From NCBI RefSeq assembly GCF_000758325.1, contig NZ_CP009459.1, positions 4,464,001 through 4,528,000 on the forward strand: DNA of 64,000 bases, written 5' to 3'. The stretch comes from Cedecea neteri (GTDB taxonomy: Bacteria; Pseudomonadota; Gammaproteobacteria; Enterobacterales; Enterobacteriaceae). The notes under the pieces are model-generated. The model did not search any database, had not been told where the DNA came from, and worked only from the letters and a program-made list of their open reading frames with translations. This document shows positions 27,426 through 38,280 of the stretch, piece after piece; position 1 is the stretch's first letter, and each line of letters begins with the position of its first letter. A program made the position numbers and the translations under genes.

Positions 27426-28643
27426 ATGGCAAGCTCTCAAACCCTCACGCAGCCGGGTACGCCCCCGGAGCAAAAAAAAGCGCGCACCGCATTTGGGATC
27501 CTCGGCGCTATAAGCCTCTCCCACCTGCTTAACGACATGATCCAGTCGCTGATTCTGGCTATTTACCCGCTACTACAGGCCGAATTCTCCCTGAGCTTTA
27601 TGCAAATCGGGATGATCACCCTGACCTTCCAGCTCTCTTCATCGCTGCTGCAACCGCTAGTGGGCTACTACACCGATAAATACCCGATGCCGTGGTCATT
27701 GCCGATCGGCATGTGTTTTACCCTTTGCGGGCTGGTGCTACTGGCGCTGGCGGGCAGCTTCCCGGCCGTTCTGGTAGCAGCTGCTTTGGTGGGTACCGGT
27801 TCGTCCGTCTTCCACCCTGAGTCCTCGCGCGTGGCGCGTATGGCATCCGGTGGCCGTCACGGGCTTGCGCAGTCGCTGTTCCAGGTGGGCGGTAACTTCG
27901 GTAGCTCTCTGGGGCCATTGCTGGCAGCTATTATTATCGCGCCTTACGGCAAAGGTAACGTGACGTGGTTCGTGCTCGCCGCCCTGCTGGCCATCGTGGT
28001 TCTGCTGCAAATTAGCCGCTGGTACGCCGCTCAGCATAAAATCGCCAAAAGCCGCCCTGCCGTGCCGGTGGTCAACCCGCTGCCGCGCAACAAAGTGATT
28101 CTGGCAGTCTCTATTTTGCTGCTGCTTATCTTCTCTAAATACTTTTATATGGCGAGCATCAGCAGCTATTTCACTTTCTACCTGATGCAAAAATTCGGAT
28201 TATCCGTCCAAAACGCCCAAATTCACCTGTTCGCTTTCCTGTTTGCCGTCGCAGCAGGCACGGTGATCGGTGGCCCTGTGGGGGATAAAATTGGCAGAAA
28301 ATACGTGATTTGGGGCTCTATCCTCGGCGTGGCGCCATTTACCCTTGTTTTACCCTACGCCTCACTTTACTGGACGGGCGTCCTGACGGTGATCATTGGC
28401 TTTATTTTGGCCTCCGCGTTCTCCGCCATCCTGGTGTATGCCCAGGAACTGCTTCCTGGCCGTATCGGTATGGTTTCCGGGCTCTTTTTCGGCTTCGCCT
28501 TCGGTATGGGCGGGCTGGGTGCAGCGGTGCTTGGGTTAATTGCTGACCACACCAGCATCGAGTTGGTCTACAAAATATGTGCCTTCCTGCCGCTACTCGG
28601 CATTATGACAATATTCCTGCCCGATAATCGCCACAAAGCGTAG
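27426..28643 (+). CDS. fsr: Fsr, fosmidomycin efflux MFS transporter
   Basis: 405 residues, 12 membrane segments, matching E. coli Fsr closely (FGILGAISLSHLLNDMIQSL, the GYYTDKYPMPWSL loop after TM2, SVFHPESSRVARMASGGRHG, GGPVGDKIGRKYVIWG). It exports fosmidomycin and probably other compounds. It starts at 27426 after a short leader and stands alone between ushA and ybaL. Confidence 0.94.
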   Translation: MASSQTLTQPGTPPEQKKARTAFGILGAISLSHLLNDMIQSLILAIYPLLQAEFSLSFMQIGMITLTFQLSSSLLQPLVGYYTDKYPMPWSLPIGMCFTLCGLVLLALAGSFPAVLVAAALVGTGSSVFHPESSRVARMASGGRHGLAQSLFQVGGNFGSSLGPLLAAIIIAPYGKGNVTWFVLAALLAIVVLLQISRWYAAQHKIAKSRPAVPVVNPLPRNKVILAVSILLLLIFSKYFYMASISSYFTFYLMQKFGLSVQNAQIHLFAFLFAVAAGTVIGGPVGDKIGRKYVIWGSILGVAPFTLVLPYASLYWTGVLTVIIGFILASAFSAILVYAQELLPGRIGMVSGLFFGFAFGMGGLGAAVLGLIADHTSIELVYKICAFLPLLGIMTIFLPDNRHKA

Positions 28644-28649
28644 ATTTTA

Positions 28650-28674
28650 GCGGCCAAAGTATTGCTTTGGCCGC
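28650..28674 (+). terminator. fsr: Hairpin after fsr
   Basis: Perfect 10-bp stem GCGGCCAAAG / CTTTGGCCGC with a 5-base loop, 6 bases after the stop codon. The following bases are pyrimidine-rich but not a clean T-run. Confidence 0.65.
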
Positions 28675-28860
28675 CTCCTGTCTCCATACCCTTCTGGTAG
28701 TCGCCCCAGATAACTGAGTTAAATGCTACTCAGAGCCTATTTTTTATCGAAATGCGCTTTTTATTCAAAATTCAACAATTATTCATAAACGCCGATAAAG
28801 AATTTGTCATAAACTGTGTAACAGAACGTTTTGGAACATCGGCCAACCAAAGGAGACGGA

Positions 28861-30537
28861 ATGCATCACGCCACACCGCTTATCACCACCATTGTTGGTG
28901 GTCTCGTGCTCGCTTTTTTACTGGGTATGCTGGCTAACAAGCTGCGCATATCTCCGCTGGTGGGCTATTTATTAGCTGGCGTGCTGGCGGGACCTTTTAC
29001 TCCCGGTTTTGTTGCTGATACCAAACTTGCCCCTGAGCTGGCGGAATTAGGCGTGATTCTGCTGATGTTCGGCGTCGGGCTGCATTTTTCATTGAAGGAT
29101 TTGATGGCGGTAAAGGCCATCGCCATCCCCGGCGCTATCGCGCAAATAGGCGTCGCGACGCTGCTGGGCATGGCGCTTTCCTGGCTGATGGGCTGGTCGG
29201 TGATAACCGGTATCGTCTTTGGGCTTTGTTTATCGACGGCAAGTACCGTCGTGCTGCTGCGCGCGCTGGAAGAAAGGCAGCTAATTGACACCCAGCGAGG
29301 GCAGATTGCCATCGGCTGGCTGATTGTTGAAGACCTGGTGATGGTGTTGACGCTGGTGCTGTTACCCGCCGTCGCCGGGATGCTGGAAAAAGGCGACGTT
29401 GGTCTGGCTTCCCTGAGCCTGGATATGGCGATCACCATCGGGAAGGTCGCTGCCTTTATTGCCCTGATGATGCTGGTAGGCCGCCGCCTTGTGCCGTGGA
29501 TTCTGGCTCGTAGCGCAGCAACAGGCTCCCGCGAGCTGTTTACCCTTTCCGTGCTGGCGCTGGCGCTGGGTATCGCATTCGGCGCGGTTGAATTGTTTGA
29601 TGTCTCCTTTGCGCTAGGTGCCTTCTTTGCCGGTATGGTGCTGAATGAGTCCGAGCTGAGCCACCGTGCGGCGCACGACACCCTGCCGTTGCGCGATGCG
29701 TTTGCGGTGCTGTTCTTTGTTTCCGTCGGCATGCTGTTTGATCCGCTGATTCTGATACAGGAACCGTTGGCGGTACTGGGCACGCTGGCCATCATCATCT
29801 TCGGTAAGTCGCTGGCCGCGTTCCTGCTGGTGCGCATGTTTGGCCACTCCCAACGTACCGCGCTGACCATCGCCACCAGCCTCGCGCAGATCGGTGAGTT
29901 CGCCTTTATCCTGGCCGGTCTCGGCATGGCGCTGAATCTGCTGCCGCAAACGGGGCAGAATTTGGTGCTGGCTGGCGCAATTCTGTCGATTATGCTGAAC
30001 CCAATTCTGTTTGCCGTGCTTGAGCGTTATCTCGAAAAAACAGAAACGCTGGACGAGCAAACTCTGGAAGAGGCCATCGAGGAAGAAAAGCAAATCCCGG
30101 TGGATATCTGCAACCATGCGCTGCTGGTCGGCTATGGCCGCGTCGGCAGCCTGCTGGGCGAGAAGCTGCTGGCCGAAGGCGTGCCGCTGGTGGTGATTGA
30201 AACCTCCCGCAGCCGCGTGGATGAGCTGCGCGAGCGTGGCATCCGCGCCGTGCTGGGCAATGCCGCAAACGAAGAGATCATGAATCTGGCGCATCTGGAC
30301 TGCGCACGCTGGCTGCTGCTGACTATCCCTAACGGCTACGAAGCCGGTGAAATCGTCGCAACAGCCAGAGCAAAATGCCCGGATATCGAAATCATCGCCC
30401 GCGCACATTACGACGACGAGGTGGATTACATCACCGAGCGTGGCGCTAATCAGGTGGTGATGGGAGAAAGGGAGATTGCCAATACCATGCTTGGGCTGCT
30501 GGTACCGCCGGTGGCGCAGGAAGCGGTGACGGGTTAA
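28861..30537 (+). CDS. ybaL: YbaL, CPA2-family K(+)/H(+) antiporter with RCK domain
   Basis: 558 residues. An N-terminal CPA2 exchanger domain of about 12 helices (HHATPLITTIVGGLVLAFLLG onward; VALGAFFAGMVLNESELSHRA-like ion-site region near 255) is followed by a C-terminal RCK/TrkA-N domain (from about 415, HALLVGYGRVGSLLGEKL). The RCK domain binds a nucleotide and gates transport. I chose MHHATP at 28861, preceded by GGAGACGG, rather than the TTG at 28831. Confidence 0.93.
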   Translation: MHHATPLITTIVGGLVLAFLLGMLANKLRISPLVGYLLAGVLAGPFTPGFVADTKLAPELAELGVILLMFGVGLHFSLKDLMAVKAIAIPGAIAQIGVATLLGMALSWLMGWSVITGIVFGLCLSTASTVVLLRALEERQLIDTQRGQIAIGWLIVEDLVMVLTLVLLPAVAGMLEKGDVGLASLSLDMAITIGKVAAFIALMMLVGRRLVPWILARSAATGSRELFTLSVLALALGIAFGAVELFDVSFALGAFFAGMVLNESELSHRAAHDTLPLRDAFAVLFFVSVGMLFDPLILIQEPLAVLGTLAIIIFGKSLAAFLLVRMFGHSQRTALTIATSLAQIGEFAFILAGLGMALNLLPQTGQNLVLAGAILSIMLNPILFAVLERYLEKTETLDEQTLEEAIEEEKQIPVDICNHALLVGYGRVGSLLGEKLLAEGVPLVVIETSRSRVDELRERGIRAVLGNAANEEIMNLAHLDCARWLLLTIPNGYEAGEIVATARAKCPDIEIIARAHYDDEVDYITERGANQVVMGEREIANTMLGLLVPPVAQEAVTG

Positions 30538-30572
30538 TTCTCTTATAGGGCAGGTCTGGCACCTGCCCACGC

Positions 30573-30604
30573 AAAAAAAAGCTGAGCATTCAGGCTCAGC
30601 TTTT
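30573..30604. terminator. Bidirectional terminator between ybaL and gsk
   Basis: A8, then GCTGAGC (30581-30587), a 6-base loop, GCTCAGC (30594-30600) and T4, between two converging genes. Confidence 0.9.
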
Positions 30605-30608
30605 CAGC

Positions 30609-31913
30609 TTAACGTTCCCAGTAAGACTCTTCGAGACTGTCTTCCCGCTCAGGCAGGCCGCGCGTCAGGCGTGGCGAATGCTGATTCAGGACCTGATAAC
30701 TCACGCGGTTGGCGTATTTGCACACCTGGGCCAAAGAGGAATAAGTTAGCCAGGTCAGCTTGTGCTTGCTGGAGTTCGGCACGTTACTGCGGTGGTAATT
30801 GTTCGCGGTGATGTCGTGCAGCAGCGCCGCAAGCGCGCCGTCGCCTGCGCCATTGGTGTTCATGATCTTCTCCGGGCCGCCCATATATGGCGCAATGTGG
30901 GAGTAGATTCGCAGCGGCTCAGCGCAGTCTTTCAGGCGCATCGCGCGGCTAAATTCGAACTGGTTAAATTCGGCAATCGCACCAGGCAGAAGTGGGTGCT
31001 GGGTTTTACGCTTCGCGGTCTCTTCGGTATAGCCAGCCATATAAAGGCCCACAGGCCCGGCGGTGCAAAGCACCAGATCCACCCAGTCCAGCGCCTTGTC
31101 GGCGGCCAGCAGCGGATCGCTTTCACCGGTTAGCGCTTCACCCTCTTCTTCGTTCATCGCCAGAATCGAAACGTGATCGCTCAGGAAGGCCTGCCACCAG
31201 GCCGGGTTCTCGGCAATCACGTACTTGGTGCCCAGGGTCAGCACCACCGGCACGTTGTGTTTCTTCGCCCAGGCAATCGCCTGCATAGTGGCGTCCGGCA
31301 TCGGCTCGCCCGGCTTGCAGCGTACCAGATAAGAGGTCAGCACCAGCGCGGATGCCCCGGCAATCACCTCTTCCGGGATGCTTTCCGCACGTAGCTGGTT
31401 CATGTGGCCAGGACTGATGGCAAAAGTACGCTCGCCCTGATCGCCAATCAGCGTAAAGCAGCGGCCAATCGGGCCATCAACGCCCTGCAAGTAGTTAAGG
31501 TCGGTCCGGCTGGAGGTATTGCAGAGGTAGCGGTAGGCGTAGCTGCCGATCTCGACATTCCGGCACATCACGCCGAGCAGCACAGAGCGGTCATCGGCCA
31601 GCACCGAGTAGTTGTGCATGGTATTGCCGATGGTGCCCCCGGCAAACTGGTGGGTAATCAGATTGCTATCCACCAGCTCTTTGTAGAGCGCATCGGCCAC
31701 ATCATCCTCAATCACGAGAGAGTGACCAAAACTCAGCCCGTAGCGCTGTACAAATTCATCGTCCACTTTGGCTTCAATGTCGACCAGCGTCTGGTCAATA
31801 CCGACCACCCAGGAAGAGCCGCTTTCGGCCTCAGGCTGAGTTTGCTGTAGGAGCGGATCGCGGGCGCTTACGGGGAAGTAGTGTTTGGATTTGCGTTTAC
31901 CGGGAAATTTCAT
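30609..31913 (-). CDS. gsk: Gsk, inosine-guanosine kinase
   Basis: 434 residues, same length as E. coli Gsk. PfkB-family fold with the glycine-rich GGTIGNTMHNYSVLADDRS and the C-terminal anion-hole and catalytic Asp motif NTNGAGDGALAALLHD. It phosphorylates inosine and guanosine for purine salvage. In E. coli the aes esterase gene lies between gsk and hemH; here the two are separated only by 60 bases, with an inverted repeat GAGGCGG/CCGCCTC at 31939-31970. Confidence 0.96.
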   Translation of the reverse strand: MKFPGKRKSKHYFPVSARDPLLQQTQPEAESGSSWVVGIDQTLVDIEAKVDDEFVQRYGLSFGHSLVIEDDVADALYKELVDSNLITHQFAGGTIGNTMHNYSVLADDRSVLLGVMCRNVEIGSYAYRYLCNTSSRTDLNYLQGVDGPIGRCFTLIGDQGERTFAISPGHMNQLRAESIPEEVIAGASALVLTSYLVRCKPGEPMPDATMQAIAWAKKHNVPVVLTLGTKYVIAENPAWWQAFLSDHVSILAMNEEEGEALTGESDPLLAADKALDWVDLVLCTAGPVGLYMAGYTEETAKRKTQHPLLPGAIAEFNQFEFSRAMRLKDCAEPLRIYSHIAPYMGGPEKIMNTNGAGDGALAALLHDITANNYHRSNVPNSSKHKLTWLTYSSLAQVCKYANRVSYQVLNQHSPRLTRGLPEREDSLEESYWER

Positions 31914-31973
31914 GGTGTCGTTACGGGGCTGAATAATGAGGCGGAGAATAGTAACATTCCCCGCCTCAGGATT

Positions 31974-32939
31974 CTATTTGCGATACCGATCCACCAGATC
32001 CATCATCATCGCGATATGAGCCGGATCGTCGTTCAGCGCCGGAATGTACTCATATTTCGTGCCGCCCGCCTCAATAAACACTTCCCGGTTCTGGACCGCC
32101 ATCTCTTCCAGCGTTTCCAGGCAGTCAGCGGAGAAGCCCGGGCACATCACCTGAATATGCTTCACGCCCTTTTCGGCCAGCATTTTCAACGTTTCGTCGG
32201 TGTACGGCATCAGCCAGGGCTCGCGACCAAAGCGGGACTGGTAGGTCATCATCACTTTTTCCGGCGGCAGCTCAAGAGCGCTCAGCAGTTCACGGGTGGT
32301 GTCGCGGCAGCGCTGCGGGTAGTCATCCCCTTCGTTGGCATAGCGCTGCGGAATACCGTGATAGGAAAGCAGCAGCACGTCCGGTTCACCGTGTTCGGCA
32401 AAAGAGCGTTTGACTGAGGCCGCCAGCGCGTTGATGTACGCCGGCTCTGTCGCGTAGTCGCGAATCAGAGAAATAGAAGGCAGGCTGCGGTAATCGGCAA
32501 AGATTCGCCCCAGCTCGTCCCATACGGCCGCCACGGTTGAGCAGGAAAACTGAGGATAAAGCGGCAGCACCACAATGTGCGTCACGTTCTGCGCCAGGAG
32601 GTCGTCCACGGCGCTTTTGAGCGACGGTTCACCGTAGCTCATCCCCAGCGCAACCGGCGTGTCCGGCAGCTGCTGCGCCAGCGCTTTTTCCTGCCGACGG
32701 CTGTAAACCATCAGCGGCGAGCCTTCTTCCATCCAGATGGACTGGTAGAGTTTGGCGACACGCGGTGAACGGATCGGCAGAATGACGCCGCGCAGCAGCG
32801 GCCACCAAAGCAAGCGGGGCGTATCGACCACGCGCTTATCGCTCAGGAACTGACGAAGATAGCGGTTGACCGCCGCCGGCGTCGGGGCGCTCGGCGTACC
32901 AAGGTTAGCCAGTAAGATGCCAATTTTTTCCTGATTCAT
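31974..32939 (-). CDS. hemH: HemH, ferrochelatase
   Basis: 321 residues. It inserts Fe(II) into protoporphyrin IX as the last step of haem synthesis. It shows [14 protein letters not shown] at the start, [19 protein letters not shown] with the metal-binding His, [10 protein letters not shown]-like [19 protein letters not shown], and [19 protein letters not shown], which holds the catalytic Glu. I start it at MNQEKIG (32939) as in E. coli. It follows adk on the same strand, but a terminator lies between. Confidence 0.96.
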   Translation of the reverse strand: MNQEKIGILLANLGTPSAPTPAAVNRYLRQFLSDKRVVDTPRLLWWPLLRGVILPIRSPRVAKLYQSIWMEEGSPLMVYSRRQEKALAQQLPDTPVALGMSYGEPSLKSAVDDLLAQNVTHIVVLPLYPQFSCSTVAAVWDELGRIFADYRSLPSISLIRDYATEPAYINALAASVKRSFAEHGEPDVLLLSYHGIPQRYANEGDDYPQRCRDTTRELLSALELPPEKVMMTYQSRFGREPWLMPYTDETLKMLAEKGVKHIQVMCPGFSADCLETLEEMAVQNREVFIEAGGTKYEYIPALNDDPAHIAMMMDLVDRYRK

Positions 32940-33031
32940 TCCCACCCCTTATCTATAAATTGCCTTCAATTGTAACGTAAAAGAGCGAAACGAGAACCGA
33001 TTACAGTGAAAGGGGAAAATAGGGGCAAAAA

Positions 33032-33055
33032 AATACCAGGGCATGCCCTGGTATT
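33032..33055 (-). terminator. adk: Terminator after adk
   Basis: Perfect 24-bp palindrome AATACCAGGGCA/TGCCCTGGTATT. On the minus strand it is followed by a run of seven T (complement of 33027-33033). Confidence 0.88.
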
Positions 33056-33073
33056 CATTTTTGCGGCGGGAAA

Positions 33074-34118
<1,045 letters not shown>

Positions 34119-34469
34119 ATGAATAAGACCTTAATTGCCATTATCTGTTGTTTACTGCTTAGCGGATGCACATCTCAGTGGGTAAAAACCCGCAGTAACG
34201 CGCAGGAGTACACCAGCGCACGTGGCGACTGTGAAATCCAGTCCCGGCAGGCTTTTCCGGTGAGGAATGAGGTTGCACAACGTACTAAGTACACCACTTA
34301 CTACGAAGCCTGTACTAAAAAAGATGACTGTGATGGCGAGAAAACCCGGGCGGTAAAAAAGCCAGAAATAGAAAGCTATGTGATGGACGTGAATAGCGAA
34401 AGCCGGGATCAGTTATTTAATCAGTGCATGGAACTTAAAGGTTGGGAAAGCAAAATAAAGTGGCTGTAA
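34119..34469 (+). CDS. Hypothetical lipoprotein, 116 aa
   Basis: Signal peptide with lipobox LLSGC, so Cys17 would be lipidated. Residue 18 is Thr, not Asp, which favours outer-membrane sorting. The mature part is polar and has further Cys residues (GDCEIQ, EACTKKDDCDGEK, FNQCMEL), an even number that may form disulfides in the periplasm. I do not recognise the family. The start at 34119 puts the lipobox in the right place; AGGAAGAG lies somewhat far (about 12 bases) upstream. It is inserted between adk and htpG, which are adjacent in E. coli. Confidence 0.72.
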   Translation: MNKTLIAIICCLLLSGCTSQWVKTRSNAQEYTSARGDCEIQSRQAFPVRNEVAQRTKYTTYYEACTKKDDCDGEKTRAVKKPEIESYVMDVNSESRDQLFNQCMELKGWESKIKWL

Positions 34470-34566
34470 TATCTTAAATTCAACACCCATAACCCGTATT
34501 CCGACAGAAAAAAAACCTTACTTTTTATTCTGTAATTACTGTGCCTGAATATTTAAGTAAAAAAAA

Positions 34567-34591
34567 CCACCTGCCGATGCAGGTGGTTTTT
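34567..34591. terminator. Bidirectional terminator between lipoprotein gene and htpG
   Basis: CCACCTGC (34567-34574), loop CGAT, GCAGGTGG (34579-34586), with an A-run to the left and T5 to the right. Confidence 0.9.
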
Positions 34592-34609
34592 ATCAGACAA
34601 TCACCCGAC

Positions 34610-36484
34610 TTAAGAAACCAGCAGCTGGTTCATGCGGCGGATGAACTGGTTAGGATCTTCCAGCTGGCCACGCTCGGCTAACAGCGCCTGGTCAAGCAGC
34701 AGCTCAACCCACTCACCGAACTGCGCGTCATCCTGCGTATCCGCAGCGCGTTTCACCAGCGCATGTTCCGGGTTAAGCTCGAAGATGTACTTCACTTCCG
34801 GCACTTCCTGGCCCGCAGCAGCGAACAGTTTCGCCATCTGGGTGCTCATGTCGTTGCTGTCGGTGGTCACGATCGCCGGGGTATCGGTCAGGCGATGAGT
34901 CAGACGCACTTCCTTCACGCGCTCGCCCAGCAGGGTTTTCACGCGGTCCACGAACGGCTCCAGCGCCTTCTCGGCTTCTTTCGCTTCTTCGGTCTCTTCG
35001 TCCGTCAGCTTATCCAGCGATTCGTCGGTCTTGCTGACTGACTGGAATGCCTTGCCGTCGAACTCGGTCAGATAGCTCATCATCCACTCGTCGATGCGAT
35101 CGGAAAGCAGCAGAACTTCGATGCCTTTCTTACGCAGCAGTTCCAGATGCGGGCTGCTCTTCGCCGCCGCGTAGCTGTCGGCGGTGATGTAGTAGATCTT
35201 CTCCTGGCCTTCTTTCATGCGGGAGACATACTCTTCCAGCGACACGGTCTGCGCGGAGGAGTCGTTGTGCGTGGTCGCGAAGCGCAGCAGCTTAGCGATA
35301 GCTTCCTGGTTCGCGTTATCTTCCGCCGGGCCTTCTTTCAGCACGAGGCCAAAGTTTTTCCAGAAAGTCTGGTATTTCTCGGCATCGTCTTTTGCCAGCT
35401 TGTCCAGCATCTGCAGCACACGCTTGGTCAGCGCGCTGCGCAGGTTCTGAGTCACGCGGCTGTCCTGCAGGATTTCACGGGAAACGTTCAGCGGCAGATC
35501 GTTAGAATCTATCAGGCCACGCACGAAACGCAGGTAGTTCGGCATGAACTGCTCCGCGTCATCCATGATGAACACGCGCTGCACGTAGAGTTTCAGCCCG
35601 TGTTTGTGGTCACGGTTCCACATATCCCACGGTGCCTGCGCAGGGATGTACAGCAGGCTGGTGTACTCCTGCTTACCTTCCACGCGGTTGTGGCTCCAGG
35701 CAATCGGGTCGGTAAAGTCGTGGGCGATGTGCTTGTAGAACTCTTTGTATTCGTCATCGCTGACTTCAGACTTGCTGCGAGTCCACAGCGCCTGAGCTTT
35801 GTTGATTTTTTCCCAACTGACGATGGTTTCACCGTCTTTTTCTTCCTGCTGTTCAATCTCAACCGGCAGAGCGATATGGTCAGAATATTTGCTGATGATG
35901 GAGCGAACGCGCCAGTCGTCCAGGAATTCATCTTCACCTTCACGCAGGTGCAGCGTGATTTCGGTGCCGCGATCGGCTTTCTCGATGTCGGCCACGGTGT
36001 ATTCGCCCGCGCCTTCAGACTCCCAGAACACGCCCTGCTCTGCGTTAGCACCAGCGGCGCGAGTGCGAACGGTGACTTTGTCCGCCACGATAAACGCAGA
36101 GTAGAAGCCTACGCCGAACTGGCCGATAAGCTGGCTATCTTTCGCCTGGTCGGAGCCCATAGACTCGAGGAAAGCTTTGGTGCCGGATTTCGCAATGGTG
36201 CCCAGATGATCAATGACTTCATCGCGGGTCATGCCGATGCCGTTATCGGCGATGGTCAGGGTGCGCTTGTCTTTGTCAAAAGAGACACGAACGCGCAGTT
36301 CACCGTCACCTTCATAGAGGTTGGCGTTAGACAGGGCGCGGAAGCGCAGCTTGTCTGCCGCATCGGAGGCGTTGGAGATCAGCTCACGCAGGAAGATTTC
36401 TTTGTTTGAATACAGAGAGTGGATCATCAGGTGCAGAAGCTGTTTTACCTCTGACTGAAAACCGCGGGTCTCTTGTCCTTTCAT
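34610..36484 (-). CDS. htpG: HtpG, Hsp90 chaperone
   Basis: 624 residues from MKGQETRG, as in E. coli. N-terminal GHKL ATPase domain with [24 protein letters not shown] and the [11 protein letters not shown] lid segment; middle domain with the catalytic Arg region ([14 protein letters not shown]); C-terminal dimerisation domain ending MNQLLVS. It remodels clients with DnaK. A second ATG two codons upstream (36490) has the better spacing to GAGG, so the true start could be there. The gene is expected to be heat-inducible. Confidence 0.96.
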   Translation of the reverse strand: MKGQETRGFQSEVKQLLHLMIHSLYSNKEIFLRELISNASDAADKLRFRALSNANLYEGDGELRVRVSFDKDKRTLTIADNGIGMTRDEVIDHLGTIAKSGTKAFLESMGSDQAKDSQLIGQFGVGFYSAFIVADKVTVRTRAAGANAEQGVFWESEGAGEYTVADIEKADRGTEITLHLREGEDEFLDDWRVRSIISKYSDHIALPVEIEQQEEKDGETIVSWEKINKAQALWTRSKSEVSDDEYKEFYKHIAHDFTDPIAWSHNRVEGKQEYTSLLYIPAQAPWDMWNRDHKHGLKLYVQRVFIMDDAEQFMPNYLRFVRGLIDSNDLPLNVSREILQDSRVTQNLRSALTKRVLQMLDKLAKDDAEKYQTFWKNFGLVLKEGPAEDNANQEAIAKLLRFATTHNDSSAQTVSLEEYVSRMKEGQEKIYYITADSYAAAKSSPHLELLRKKGIEVLLLSDRIDEWMMSYLTEFDGKAFQSVSKTDESLDKLTDEETEEAKEAEKALEPFVDRVKTLLGERVKEVRLTHRLTDTPAIVTTDSNDMSTQMAKLFAAAGQEVPEVKYIFELNPEHALVKRAADTQDDAQFGEWVELLLDQALLAERGQLEDPNQFIRRMNQLLVS

Positions 36485-36594
36485 GGTCATTGATACCTCA
36501 ACAAAATCATACGGGATGAAGAAAACGTTGAGGGGGATATGGTAGCGATTTGTGCCTTTTCAAGCAGGAGGAGGCAAAAACCTCCCCCAGGCGA

Positions 36595-37200
36595 TTAAAA
36601 ATTAATCTTATGACGACCGATCAGTGAGTGCGAAAGCGTAGTGCCGTCAACCATTTCCAGCTCGCCGCCCACCGGCACACCATGAGCGATACGGCTGGCT
36701 TCAACGCCGTACTGCGCGCACAGCTCGGCAATGTAGTTCGCAGTGGCTTCGCCTTCTACCGTCGGGTTGGTGGCAAGAATAACTTCTTTCATCGGCTCGC
36801 TGGCAAGGCGCTGCTCAAGGCGATCCAGTCCAATGTCGTTCGGGCCAATGCCGTCCAGCGGCGAGAGATGCCCCATTAAGACAAAATAGCGGCCTGAGAA
36901 CTGGCCGGTTTGCTCAATGGCGTGAATATCCGCCGGACTTTCCACCACACAAATCTGGCCGTTTTCCTGGCGACGCGGGTTGGAACAAATGGAGCAAACT
37001 TCCTGCTCGGTAAAGGTACGGCAATCCGCACAATGGCCAATCTCGGACATCGCGCGGGTCAGCGCCTGAGCCAGACGCATGCCGCCGCTGCGGTCGCGCT
37101 GTAAAAGGGCAAACGCCATACGCTGGGCGGATTTCGGGCCAACGCCGGGCAGGCAGCGCAGGGATTCCATAAGGGCTGAGAGTAAAGGACTGGTTTGCAT
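36595..37200 (-). CDS. recR: RecR, recombination mediator
   Basis: 201 residues. HhH motif ([17 protein letters not shown]), a C4 zinc finger ([16 protein letters not shown]), then a Toprim domain ([18 protein letters not shown] onward). It acts with RecO and RecF to load RecA at gaps. In E. coli recR is the third gene of the dnaX-ebfC-recR operon. Here about 2 kb with a pirin gene and a divergent LysR gene intervene, so recR must use another promoter. A TATAGC-like element occurs about 30 bases upstream on the minus strand. Confidence 0.95.
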   Translation of the reverse strand: MQTSPLLSALMESLRCLPGVGPKSAQRMAFALLQRDRSGGMRLAQALTRAMSEIGHCADCRTFTEQEVCSICSNPRRQENGQICVVESPADIHAIEQTGQFSGRYFVLMGHLSPLDGIGPNDIGLDRLEQRLASEPMKEVILATNPTVEGEATANYIAELCAQYGVEASRIAHGVPVGGELEMVDGTTLSHSLIGRHKINF

Positions 37201-37302
37201 CGCTCGGGCTTGTGAGAAAAAGTGGGCTATAGCCTAACATTAGCCCCGCGGATGGGTATAGGAAAAGATATCCCCCGCACGATAGCTCGCCGGGGGAAAA
37301 GT

Positions 37303-38172
37303 TTACGCGATGTCTTTGCCGAAACGGCCCTGATTAAAATCATCGATGGCCTGATGAATTTCCTCTTTGGTGTTCATCACGAACGGGCCATAACCCACCA
37401 CCGGCTCATTCAGAGGCTCACCGCTGAGCAGCAGAACCACCGCGTCATTATTGGCTTCAAGGGTTACGCTTTCGCCTTTAGCATCCAGCACCACCAACTG
37501 CGCTTCGCGAGCCACCTCTTCACCGTTGACCAGCACCGTGCCTTTCAGCACCACCAACGCCGTGTTCCAGCCGTCTTTCACCGCTAACTGGGTGACGCCC
37601 TGCGGGTTAAGACGCAAATCCCAAATGCTGATTGGCGAGAAGGTCCTGGCCGGGCCTTTGGTTCCGTCAAACTCACCGGCAATCACGCGAACTTGACCGG
37701 CATTGTCCGGCAAATCGACCAGCGGAATATCGCCGTCGGTAATCGGCTGATAGCCAGGAGTGGTCATTTTGTCTTTTGCCGGCAGGTTGACCCACAGCTG
37801 TACCATTTCCAGGCTGCCGCCCGCTTCGCTGAACGCAGGAGAATGATATTCCTCGTGCAGGATCCCGCTTCCGGCGGTCATCCACTGCACGTCACCCGGG
37901 CCAATCACGCCGCCGTTGCCCGCGTTATCGCGGTGCGCCACTTCGCCTTTGTAGACGATAGTCACAGTTTCAAACCCGCGATGCGGATGCTGATCCACGC
38001 CGCGCTGGCCTTTATTACTCGGTTTAAATTCTGCCGGGCCCGCATAGTCCAGCAGCAGGAACGGGCTAAGCTGCTCGGCAAATTTTGAGTACGAAAACAG
38101 CGAACGGACCGGGAAACCATCCCCCACCCAATGGGAAGCCGGTGCGGTATAAACGCCAAGAATTGATTTCAT
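37303..38172 (-). CDS. Pirin-family protein (YhhW-like, possible quercetin 2,3-dioxygenase)
   Basis: 289-residue bicupin. The metal ligands of pirins are present: H62 and H64 (QHPHRGFETV), H106 and E108 (GILHEEYHS). The C-terminal pirin domain ends FNQGRFGKDIA. Some members open quercetin with dioxygen; the physiological role is usually unknown. Start at MKSILGVY (38172), preceded by GAGAGA. It is divergent from a LysR regulator, the usual pairing for such genes. The pair lies inside what is the dnaX-ebfC-recR operon in E. coli. Confidence 0.85.
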   Translation of the reverse strand: MKSILGVYTAPASHWVGDGFPVRSLFSYSKFAEQLSPFLLLDYAGPAEFKPSNKGQRGVDQHPHRGFETVTIVYKGEVAHRDNAGNGGVIGPGDVQWMTAGSGILHEEYHSPAFSEAGGSLEMVQLWVNLPAKDKMTTPGYQPITDGDIPLVDLPDNAGQVRVIAGEFDGTKGPARTFSPISIWDLRLNPQGVTQLAVKDGWNTALVVLKGTVLVNGEEVAREAQLVVLDAKGESVTLEANNDAVVLLLSGEPLNEPVVGYGPFVMNTKEEIHQAIDDFNQGRFGKDIA

Positions 38173-38280
38173 GATTCTCTCCACAAGGGTTGTTTCTGAT
38201 GGGATAAAGCTTACCTGTCAGACGCTCAGCCCGGTAGAGTGCTAAAATGGACTCAGTGTTCCATTAACAGGACAATAGAA